Source: Craterostigma plantagineum (Eukaryota > Streptophyta > Magnoliopsida > Lamiales > Linderniaceae). Taken from it: 64,000 nt of DNA. The DNA is taken from the NCBI GenBank assembly GCA_027422505.1, contig JAPQWV010000327.1, positions 620,001-684,000 on the forward strand. Reading direction: 5' to 3'. How positions within the stretch are numbered: position 1 is the first letter of the stretch; each line of letters begins with the position of its first letter. The notes below the pieces were generated by a model that ran no database searches, was not told the origin of the DNA, and saw nothing but the letters and a program-made list of their open reading frames with translations. The position numbers were made by a program, and so were the translations under genes. Below, one piece after another: positions 24,544-33,443 of the stretch.

Positions 24544-26655
24544 ATGGCCCCAGCACACAAAGAATTCACAAGGACGGCGCTTCAAATCTACTTTGCTAGC
24601 TGCAAAGAGACCGCACACAAGGAATTTGTCCCTATATTCGAAGCCCTAATTCAAACCGGCCTTCAAACCTTCTTCGACTGCACTGCCGAAATCTACCCAG
24701 AGGCTCTGCATCAGTTCTTCAACACAGTACTTATTGTTGGAGACCGCTTCCAGTGTGTGATCAACGGACATCAGTTCGACATCACTGAAGAGTACTTCGC
24801 AAAGCTGTTTAACCTACCAACCTCTGGAGACGCTATTATCAGTGTTTCTGATGACGTTAAGGAACGTCTCAAGCCAACGATGTCCTTAACTGGGGGAACA
24901 TTTAAAGACTCAGATAAACGAGTAGTTCTTAAACCAGAGTATAGACTGCTTCACGATATTGTTGCAAAATCCATCTTGGGGAAGGCAGGATCCTTTGATA
25001 TGCTCACCAGCGATAAGGTTCAGGCCATGGTGGCCATTCTGATCGGAATGCAGATCAACTGGTCTTCTGTAATTTTCTCTGTCCTCAAAGGAATACTGCC
25101 GGTACGTGACAGGCAGATCAAGAACTTTGCGCCTCAACTGTCCTTCCTTCTCAAGCGCAAGGTTGCAGATGTTGGCCCTGTTGCAGGGATTGGGTTTGTA
25201 AACTACATCTCTGATGACACCATTCGTCAGATGGTGAGCACAGCCTCGCTCACTAAGAAATCGGTGAAAAGAAAAGCAACTGACGATCTGCCCACCCTCA
25301 AGCCAACTAAGAAGTCTGCAGTTGACCACTCTCTGGGAACGTCGAAGACTATCTCCCGACCCAGACCCTCGCCGACGCAAAAGAAGAAAACTGATGACAA
25401 GCAAGGTTCATCAAAACTCTCCAAGAAGAAACTGGTCTTGGAGTCTTCCTCCTCTTCTGAAGATACTCAGCCGCTTCGAAAAGTTCTTACCAAGAAAAGG
25501 ACCATGACGCCGATCAAGAATCTCACAACCGGGTCAGTCCCCTCAAAGAAACCGACAAAACCTACACAACCAGTCCAGACGGTTTCTACAGTAACACCAA
25601 CCATCACTGTCACTCCATTCTCGGAGACAACTGGTTCGGTGATCAGGACTGCGCCACCACAGGGTGGAGTGAGGATTCAAGAACCGGTCCGAAGTATCTC
25701 GACTGACACAGGCAAGGGCAAAGCCATTGCAATCCCTGAAGGACACGAGTCCATCGATGAAACTGCCTGGACTCTCATTCGGGAAGAGATCAAGGAGACA
25801 ATTGCGGACGATCTGCGCGCCTATGACGAATGGGTTGACTTCCGGTTTACTCCATACAGTGAGAAGGTCTGGAAGTCCAAAGGTCTCTCTGACCGACTCA
25901 AACAGGCCAGACAAACTGAAGGGAAGCTCATAAAGGCACTAGGCATTGAATCCATCAAGCGCCTAGTAAATGCGCGAGAGCTATACCGGGCTACACTTCA
26001 AATGGGGCAACTGATGAGTTATATTGAGCAGCGCCGAGATAACTTTCAGCCTGAAGGAAGAGATGCAGTGCCTGAGCTCCAAATTCTATCTAGGCTGGAG
26101 GCAGAACTGCAGAGTATGCAGGTCTACCATGCTGCAGTTTGGGCACAACTTCACCCGGATGCGTCATCCTCCGCCGCTGCATCAGCTGTGCCACCTGCCT
26201 CAATCTCTGCCTCCTTTGATGAGCCGCAGGACGTCTCTCTCATGACAACGGCTTTAGTGCTCGCCCCCACGCCTTCATCTTTCGTTCCACCTGTGCATAC
26301 ATCTCAACTGGTACAGGGTCCAGTTCTCCATTCCTCACCAGAACCGGTCTCTGAGGAATACTTGCTATTTAGGCAACCCTTTCCATCGTTCCCTTGGCTA
26401 TCTCCACCATTCTCTCTACCGATTCCCATCCTAGCCAGTGGATTTTCTCATGCACAATCACTTCCTCCCCTGCCTCTACTTCTCACCTCTGCTGGTGCAT
26501 CTGAATCCTCCTTGTCTTCCACTTCTCCAGACAACGCTCAGGATATTTCAGCTACCCTGGTAGAACCCCAGCCGTTAGAGGTTCAATCTGAGCAAGAAAC
26601 TGCTCTCGAAGTCCCCACATCGACGAAGCAAGGCATCTCTGTCTCTGCTATTTGA
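24544..26655 (+). CDS. ORF3 of the Copia element, envelope-position protein
   Basis: Third ORF, 703 aa, in the place where Sireviruses carry their so-called envelope-like gene. Residues about 1-240 form a compact domain (ALIQTGLQTFFDCTAEIYPEALHQFF..., EYFAKLFNLP, KAGSFDMLTSDKVQAMVAI) similar to the putative plant transposon/mobile-domain proteins I recall from Lamiales genomes. Residues about 240-400 are Lys/Ser/Thr/Pro-rich and basic (probably disordered, with possible nuclear signals such as KKSVKRKA). A helical region follows at 410-545, then a Pro/Ser-rich tail. I see no signal peptide and no clear transmembrane helix, so an envelope role is not supported by the sequence. The frame ends with a TGA inside a region that stays open in another frame (see next feature). 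Confidence 0.8.
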   Translation: MAPAHKEFTRTALQIYFASCKETAHKEFVPIFEALIQTGLQTFFDCTAEIYPEALHQFFNTVLIVGDRFQCVINGHQFDITEEYFAKLFNLPTSGDAIISVSDDVKERLKPTMSLTGGTFKDSDKRVVLKPEYRLLHDIVAKSILGKAGSFDMLTSDKVQAMVAILIGMQINWSSVIFSVLKGILPVRDRQIKNFAPQLSFLLKRKVADVGPVAGIGFVNYISDDTIRQMVSTASLTKKSVKRKATDDLPTLKPTKKSAVDHSLGTSKTISRPRPSPTQKKKTDDKQGSSKLSKKKLVLESSSSSEDTQPLRKVLTKKRTMTPIKNLTTGSVPSKKPTKPTQPVQTVSTVTPTITVTPFSETTGSVIRTAPPQGGVRIQEPVRSISTDTGKGKAIAIPEGHESIDETAWTLIREEIKETIADDLRAYDEWVDFRFTPYSEKVWKSKGLSDRLKQARQTEGKLIKALGIESIKRLVNARELYRATLQMGQLMSYIEQRRDNFQPEGRDAVPELQILSRLEAELQSMQVYHAAVWAQLHPDASSSAAASAVPPASISASFDEPQDVSLMTTALVLAPTPSSFVPPVHTSQLVQGPVLHSSPEPVSEEYLLFRQPFPSFPWLSPPFSLPIPILASGFSHAQSLPPLPLLLTSAGASESSLSSTSPDNAQDISATLVEPQPLEVQSEQETALEVPTSTKQGISVSAI

Positions 26656-27353
26656 CTGAATCTGTCGTTGTCTCCGCTGCTGCATTGCCGGAAACCACTC
26701 CGTCTTTCATCCCTCATCAGTCGCAACCAACGGAACCTCCAACAAGCGTATCCATACCGGTCGATATCATCAGCTCGCAGAGAGAAGTCTCCTTGATCAA
26801 GCAGACTTATCGTTCGGTCTCGGTTCTGAGCAAGACTGTCAACAGTGATCGACAGCACAACAATGAGCAGTTTCAGGCGCTTAAGGAAGATATCATTGGT
26901 CTCCGCTCAGATGTTTGTGCAGATCTGGAGGTTATTAAAGGGCAACTGACGGCCTTGACTAGGCTCCTCACCCCGGTTATTGCCAAAAAGGGGGAAAGTA
27001 CGTCCAGCGACAGCAGAAAACAACAGCAACCGCCCAGCTCTACCTCATCAGATCCTCAGAGGTTTATCTCCAAACTTTATGTCAAAACCAAGGATCCAAA
27101 ACGAGCTGCAATCGAAGCTGCACTCATCCCGGATGCAGTCTTACAAAGCCAGACTGCGGCTGTACCAGTCAGCGAAACTGGTCCAGTTGAAGTCCAGTAT
27201 GATGGCAGTAGTCTACGGCATCTTGCCTGCAATCTAACAAAGGAACAGCTGGCGGACCTTCGGAGACTACATGACATAAAGGAAGACGCATACAAGGATA
27301 ATAACAAGTGGAAGGAGATAGAGCGGATAGTCAAGAGCAAAGGGTACAATTAA
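26592..27353 (+). pseudogene. Continuation of ORF3 in the -1 frame
   Basis: Open frame overlapping the end of ORF3 by 64 nt (26592-26655) and running to a TAA at 27353. It has no ATG near its start. The product is Pro/Ser-rich, then a coiled coil (about 26860-26990: DRQHNNEQFQALKEDIIGLR), then a charged C-terminus ending in WKEIERIVKSKGYN. The coiled coil plus KKGE signature is the usual C-terminal end of ORF3-type proteins, so this is most likely the same gene shifted by one base. Whether the shift is mutation, sequence error or frameshifting cannot be told here. Confidence 0.65.
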
Positions 27354-27425
27354 AGTGTTGTCTGTATCAATCTCTTTTGATATGAATGAAAACTGGTTTT
27401 CTGCTGACTAGTTTTGTCAATCACC

Positions 27426-27438
27426 AAAAAGGGGGAAA
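27426..27438 (+). other. Polypurine tract
   Basis: AAAAAGGGGGAAA immediately upstream of the 3' LTR; plus-strand primer of the Copia element. Confidence 0.9.
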
Positions 27439-27439
27439 T

Positions 27440-28473
27440 TGTTAGCAACACGAATTCAGACATTCGGACTATCGGTTTTGGTGAATTGACGCAACTGATT
27501 AATAATGAGAAAACCGGAGATCTAAAGTATCGTCTATGCTAAGGACTAAAAGCGGTATATATATAAGTGACCGGTCTGGGCAAGCATGGGAGACTATGAT
27601 TAATACCGATTAAAGATACTGGTCTTGACAAAGGATTCAGGAAGGCACGACAGTATGCGACTATCGGACAAATGACAGATTGGACAATCGAGACAAGTGC
27701 ATGCTGAAACAAAAAGGAAATTTCAGACATTCAATGCAATGCTGCGAGTCCAGAGTTTAGACAAGGTCAACTAACGCAAATAAGGAATAAAGCTAGTGAC
27801 AGGATAGACTGGAGCTGAAACCGGACAGACCCATTTTTGGAAAGCCAATTAATGCACCGATCAGAGTGAAGAGTCTATCTCACAACGGTTTGAATTTCAA
27901 ACCTCAAGTATAAAAGAAGAGAAACAAGAAGAAGATTACTTACTTCACTGAACTAAAACATTCATACTGCTTTAAAAAAATCTCACTCTCAAAAAGGTCG
28001 AAGTTAGAGCTATTCAACGAGCTGTGGTGAGAGCACAAAAGCAAAAAGTGAAGTACAAAGACACTTCTTCATTAGATTTGAGTTTGTTGTAATCATCTCC
28101 AACGGACTGTAAAAAGCTGTTGAAGTAGGTGGATTGTTGTAAACAACTGCCTAGGGAGTCATTAGATTAGAGCTGTGTTTCAGCTGGGTAGGTTGTACAA
28201 GATTGTATAACTGAAGATCTAGTGATCCTTCCTTACGAGGAAGAAGGGGAGACATAGGAGATTTTAACTCCGAACTTCCAGAAACAAACCGGTCTCATAC
28301 ATACACTCACACACACACACTCATTCATTATATATTGGTTTCAACCACTCAGTATCACTTTCCGCACGTATACTGACTGGTCACTGATTGAGTACCTGTC
28401 CTTGACAAGACAAACCGAAAAAGAGACAAGCGTTTATTCACCCCCCCTCTAAACGCGTAAACCGATCCTAACA
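27440..28473 (+). repeat. 3' LTR (1034 bp)
   Basis: Same ends and promoter block as the 5' LTR, with only a shortened A-run, one extra CA unit and one substitution seen. Followed by TSD TTTAC (28474-28478). Confidence 0.95.
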
Positions 28474-29733
28474 TTTACCATTCGCATACTTCAAGGATCC
28501 ATGATACAGCTTCTAGATAAAATCCAATTTATGACCCCGTGGAAGTTTTCTCAAGAAATTATTTATTTTCGACAATATTGACAATGTAAAACTCTAACCA
28601 ATGTAGGATGTATATTTATTTTTTTTTGCAACTAGCTTTCAATAGGAAACGACGAGGGGACTATTCCGAGCATATAAACGATGTTGTAGTATACTTACAC
28701 CTAATCGAATTAAGGTTTTGCAACGACGAATAGTCGATGATCTTTCGAGCGAAATCGACGAATAAATGGTCGTTTCGACGACCTTTTATGAATTGCCAAA
28801 CGTCCGCTCGCTTTTCGTTCTCGTAAATGTTCGAAGATACGAAGACGTGCGAACGAGTTGAGATCACAATCGCGCAATCTCTAACTATTGGAGCTTTATG
28901 TCTATACCTTCGCTCATTCTTTACCTTTTATTTGTTATTGTCATCGTATAAATGAACTTTTTGAACTTATATGCACATCATTTATGTTTCAAAAGATTTG
29001 GGAACTCCACTTCTGTAATTTGTCTGATGTCGATTTTAAGCAATGAAGATCTTTTCGTTAGAGAAGGCGAATAAGGCTAATAGTCGTAATTTGGAATAAC
29101 GTTGCTATAATATGATCAGAGGAAGTTGAAACACGAATATTAGGTACGTAACGTTCCTTCGGAATTATAAAATAAGGTTTCGCTTAAGTAGTTTTACAGT
29201 AAACGTCATAAAAAATGTTATTTTATGTATAATTTCATTATTAATTTGCCTTATACATTGAACTAGAAAAATGACAAAAATTTTATTTTATATTAACATT
29301 ATTATAAATTTTGAAAAAAGGAACTGACAGATGGTCAAATAAGGCAAAACATGGACAATGTCTTTCTGCAGCTTGGACTGCCACGTGGAATTTTGATGAT
29401 GTCATTCGTAACTGAAGGAGACAATGATTACCTCAGCAATCATGTGGACTCCACGAACACCATTAATTTGCGAACTGTTTTTGTTTTAAATATTCTTTGT
29501 GGGAAAAATAACCTTAATTAGTTCTTTGGGAACGACTTAACTTCAATATATATTCACATATTTAAACAAGAAGATAAACAACCCTTCGTGCTGTGCCTAG
29601 GCCCATGTCGTGGAGTCCTTGGAATAGTAAGATGAGTAAATAATAAACAACTAAATAGTAAAAATGGCCAAATGGATTTAATAAAGAAGATATAGTCAGT
29701 AAGACTAACAGTATGTAACGGCGCCTATATATA

Positions 29734-29736
<3 letters not shown>

Positions 29737-29772
<36 letters not shown>
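29737..29772. repeat. Compound (TA)n(CA)n microsatellite
   Basis: TA repeat running directly into a CA repeat; no gene nearby. Confidence 0.85.
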
Positions 29773-29773
<1 letters not shown>

Positions 29774-31048
29774 ATACAAGTCACCGCGCCGCCCGGTTAA
29801 TGTCTAAAGCGTGTGATGTGAGATGAAGCAATCGAAAATATTGCCTATTAATATTGCATAATATTTTGTGTCCCATTAATAATATAATAAAATAAACATC
29901 GACTTTTACGTTTCGCAATAACATTTGGGGTCAAATAAATTGTTTTTGGGATGCTAATGCAGGCGAGTTCCGTATGTATTCCATCACATTACCTTTGGAG
30001 AAATCTCGTCTGAACACACGATTTAGTCAATGATTAACTAACTATTCCACATTATAATGAATTCTTGTCGCCCTATGATTTCCCACTCGTGTGGTCAAAC
30101 TACTTAATTATTTGTACCAAATTCACACAAAGGTACGAAATTAAATTATTCTTATTTTTTTTTTCGAACGTGAGATGTTTAATTTTGAGGGCGCCCCGAT
30201 ACATGGCAACTTATCCGTGCTCTCTTAGTAAGTTTCTTGGGATAAATCGATGTGTTCTGCAATTCAAATTAATTAAAATAATTAATTAAATAGGAAAACT
30301 ATTCACGACATTTTATATTCCCAATCTCGCCCTTATATTTTAGTTAATAATGGAGTATTTATAATTAATTAGCATATGTGTCACACGCATTTGAGGGAGC
30401 AAAAATACTAGTACTATTAACGTGTTGCTTAAAAGCTTAAGAATTGAAGAATTTGATGTTAATTTAGTTTAAATCAGTTTGGAGTTTGGACCATGACTAA
30501 AGATAGGTACTGTAAGTGACGAGGAAGTGGAATAGTTTCGAAAAATAAGCAAGTGACTAGAAATGTCTTAAAGTTCGTAACGAACCATATTACTCCTCAA
30601 TCTTCAGGAGATATTCCTTTCCTACCACCCAATATACTACTTCCTGACTTGCCCTATATTCAATCTGCAATAAATAGCTAAATTCCTAATCACATGCTTG
30701 CTTCTAAGATCAGGTTATTCAATCTGCAATAAATAGTAATGTCAGAAATAAGATTGAGTTACATTTGTAATAAATCACCCGGACTGTAAGTTTCATTTAA
30801 TTTTTATTGTATGTTCTTAATATTTTTTTTTAAGTTTCATGGTTTATTGAAATGTGATAACATAGTTGAGGTGGGCAAGCCCACGGTCAACAAAAGATAG
30901 CTTTGTAAACGAGGTCATTTATAATGGGCTTTGACTGGGCCGAGTCGTAGACTACTAGCTTCGTTAATTATTTTCCAGACCTTTGATTGAGGGAAACAAT
31001 TACGTACATTAGTTATTATTAATCAGTAAATAAACGCAAGTATGTATA

Positions 31049-31381
31049 ATTTTATGGTGCTCACCTTATATGAACACCTCATGTGAACACCTGTTGATGT
31101 GGTACCAATTCGTGTCATTTCACCATCCCGCATCCTAAGGTTATGTCGTCTTAATTAACACCTTCTATCTGGTCATTAGTCGGCATCCGGATGCTGATGG
31201 GCATATTGACGCGATATATTTCATTGATACGTAAAATGTTATATAAGCGTCAATATGCTACATCAACATCCGAAATATCGATTAATGGCACCTAACAAGT
31301 GTTAATTAAGACGACATAACCTTGCAGGATGTGTTGAAATGGCACGAATCAATGCCACATAAGGTGAACACTATAAAATTC
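31049..31381. mobile_element. Foldback element with long inverted arms
   Basis: Left arm (attttatggtgctcacctta, later ggttatgtcgtcttaattaaca) recurs inverted at the right (taaggtgaacactataaaat, tgttaattaagacgacataacc). The arms are at least 130 bp each and nearly meet, so the whole 330 bp would fold back. No target duplication could be fixed. It resembles foldback MITEs. Confidence 0.65.
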
Positions 31382-31414
31382 CTCTACACACACACACACA
31401 CACATATATATATA

Positions 31415-32060
31415 GGGTAACTGTAATTCTACTGGCACACTCTTTTTTCTATTTGCACCCCCTAATAATGAAAGTAATTTATTAAATACTTCTATTTTTT
31501 AATATTTGCCACTTTATTAATTATTTTCTCTAACTTTCCATGAAAAGAATTTAATTATACTATTTGTATATTTTTATATTAGGAAAGTGGCTGGAAAAAA
31601 ATGTGTGCTCATGGACTAAATTCATGGACTTGGCTTTCATCTTGGAGACGATGCATCAACATAATCATTATAGTAATTGGTATACAATTGATTAAAACTC
31701 TAATGAATAATATATTAAATACAATTGATCTCGTTTAACGGAAGAAAAGAGTCAAACATGACTTGTTGATATGACAATATGATCTTTATTGGCTATTGTT
31801 TCCTATTTTTTGTATGTTAGTTTATTCAACTAAAATTGTAAATTAATAATTTAAAGGTAATATAAAATTTCAATGACTATAAGGAGGTATACAATGAAAT
31901 CTTGTTGAATTATATGGAAAATAGAAATAACTAAATGATAATTGTTCAATTAATGGGTTAGGTAAATAAAATGTACAAATTTGATGTGTTTTACACTGAG
32001 GGGGTGTAAAATGGGTGTAAAAGAGGATATAAGACAGTAAGGGTGCCAATAGTATGACCC
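31415..32060. mobile_element. Probable MITE with GGGT...ACCC ends (646 bp)
   Basis: Left end gggtaactgtaattctactggcac pairs imperfectly with the right end, whose reverse complement starts gggtcatactattggcac. Both arms also carry ttttacaccc/ttgcaccccct blocks. Flanking ATATATATA and ATATATATT would be a 9-bp duplication, suggesting a Mutator-like origin, but AT repeats make that weak evidence. Confidence 0.5.
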
Positions 32061-32278
32061 ATATATATTATTGTAATAATCATCATTAACTCAATCTTTC
32101 CGCCGCATCAACCTGAAATTTAAAGGGTATATTACAAATCAGGCTTAAAATATTTTAAACTAGGGTTCAAGCCCTTTCAGAAAAACTTTTAGTTTAAAGA
32201 CCCAATTTTTAGAGATAAGGACCTAATTACGTAAGTGTTAGAAAGTGTATATGAACTGTTATCGGGTGTGTTATTTCA

Positions 32279-32341
32279 GAACAATGAAGTGTTACTCCTG
32301 AACAATGAAGTGTTACCGCATAACAATTAAGTGTTACTGAA
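32279..32341. repeat. Three 21-bp tandem units
   Basis: Unit gaacaatgaagtgttactcct repeated three times (32279-32299, 32300-32320, 32321-32341); the third is diverged (taacaattaagtgtta). No gene link seen. Confidence 0.85.
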
Positions 32342-32594
32342 CGAATTGGATCCTTAAAATTAATTTTTTTCCTGACTAAATTCAGGCTCTGACAGGGGCC
32401 AGAACCAAAATTGCCCCATATTTAAACTTCTGAATCATTAAAATTTGATTTTTTTTTGGGTATAGTAATCGTTAGTCTTTGTTGACTTGCAAGTCGTAGT
32501 TGTAATTGTTTTAAGAAGGTAGCATAGCAACTAGGGTTTTTGTCGATCTTTAAATCCCTTAGCTTGATTAATTCGGTATTTGTAATGTAGTAGT

Positions 32595-33113
32595 TAGTAC
32601 CATCAATTTGGCACGGGGCCCGCGGGCTGGCCCGAAGGGTGGGCTGGGCTGCAATATTTTAGGCCCGCCAAGGAGCGGGCCTGAACGGGCCAGCCCATGG
32701 GAGCAACGGGCTTGGCGGGACGGGCCGTGTAAGCCCACGGGCTAGGCTGCAAATTATATTAATTATATATTTTATATATTATATTTAAAATATTTTAATG
32801 TTAATAAATAAATTTATAGTTAATGATTCATTAAGTAGACCATAATTGACTACATATATATTAATAAATATAAAATTATAAGTTGATTAATAATTTATTA
32901 ATAAATATATAATAAATAGTATAAAATTAAAATAAAAAAAAATTAAAAATTTTCTAAGCGGGCGGGCTGGCACGCCAGGCCAGTGGCTCGCCGCGGAGGA
33001 ACTGGGTTCCATTTTTCGGGCCCGCTACATGGCAGACCAACCCGCCCATCCCCGCCAAATGGCGGGCTTTGGCGGGCGGCGTGCCAGCCCGGCCCGGCCC
33101 ATTCACAGTACTA
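32595..33113. mobile_element. Non-autonomous hAT element (519 bp)
   Basis: Flanked by a perfect 8-bp duplication GTAGTAGT (32587-32594 and 33114-33121), the hAT signature. Ends are TAGTACCATCAATTTGG and, inverted, TAGTACTGTGAATGGGCC. Both subterminal regions are strikingly GC-rich with many copies of gcccg/cgggc in both orientations, while the 230-bp core is almost pure A/T. It encodes no transposase. Confidence 0.85.
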
Positions 33114-33443
33114 GTAGTAGTGTACTAGTGTTGTAGTCATGTGAAGGCTGATAATGTTTTTTTCTTTTTTCTTTTGGGTCTCAAACGACTCTTGTATATA
33201 TATATATATTTACAAATAAAAAAAGGGCCTAAATTCGACCTTCGTGGGACACACCGAGGTGAAAGGAATCCTTCCTAAAGTACTAAGCTGCTCTTTTCTT
33301 CTCTTCATCGTTTCCTTTTCTTCCCCAATTGAAAGAAAGCTCAACTCAGCTCCTATTCAAAAGAAACCCTTTTGATGATGAAATCTTAGTCCCATGTTAT
33401 TGTTGTCGATTAGCTGGTGTTTGTAGTTTTCTGCCCTACAAAA

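Larger units (their letters stand above)
17758..28473 (+). mobile_element. Complete Sirevirus-like Copia LTR retrotransposon (10.7 kb)
   Basis: Full element with TSD TTTAC on both sides (17753-17757, 28474-28478), LTRs bounded by TGTTAG...CTAACA, a PBS for initiator tRNA-Met, gag, pol, an extra 3' ORF region of about 2.8 kb and a polypurine tract. Domain order in pol is protease, GAG-pre-integrase, integrase, reverse transcriptase, RNase H, which defines Ty1/copia. The extra ORF after pol, the long gag with a C-terminal coiled coil, and purine tracts of the AGGGGGA type after pol fit the Sirevirus (SIRE1/Maximus) lineage. The LTRs differ by about one substitution and two short length changes, so insertion is recent. 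It lies between the LBD18-like gene and a gene-poor spacer. Confidence 0.95.
28479..33443. other. Gene-free, MITE-rich spacer
   Basis: About 5 kb without a supportable gene. It contains a 20-bp direct repeat (30658-30677, 30717-30736), a TA/CA microsatellite (29737-29772), three inverted-repeat elements (31049-31381, 31415-32060, 32595-33113) and a 21-bp tandem triplet (32279-32341). The last 250 bp are the leader of the FAR1-like gene. Confidence 0.6.

Noticed and set aside
28661..28867. 68-codon minus-strand open frame near a cgacga-rich stretch
   Set aside because: No recognisable domain or intron pattern; composition explains the openness.
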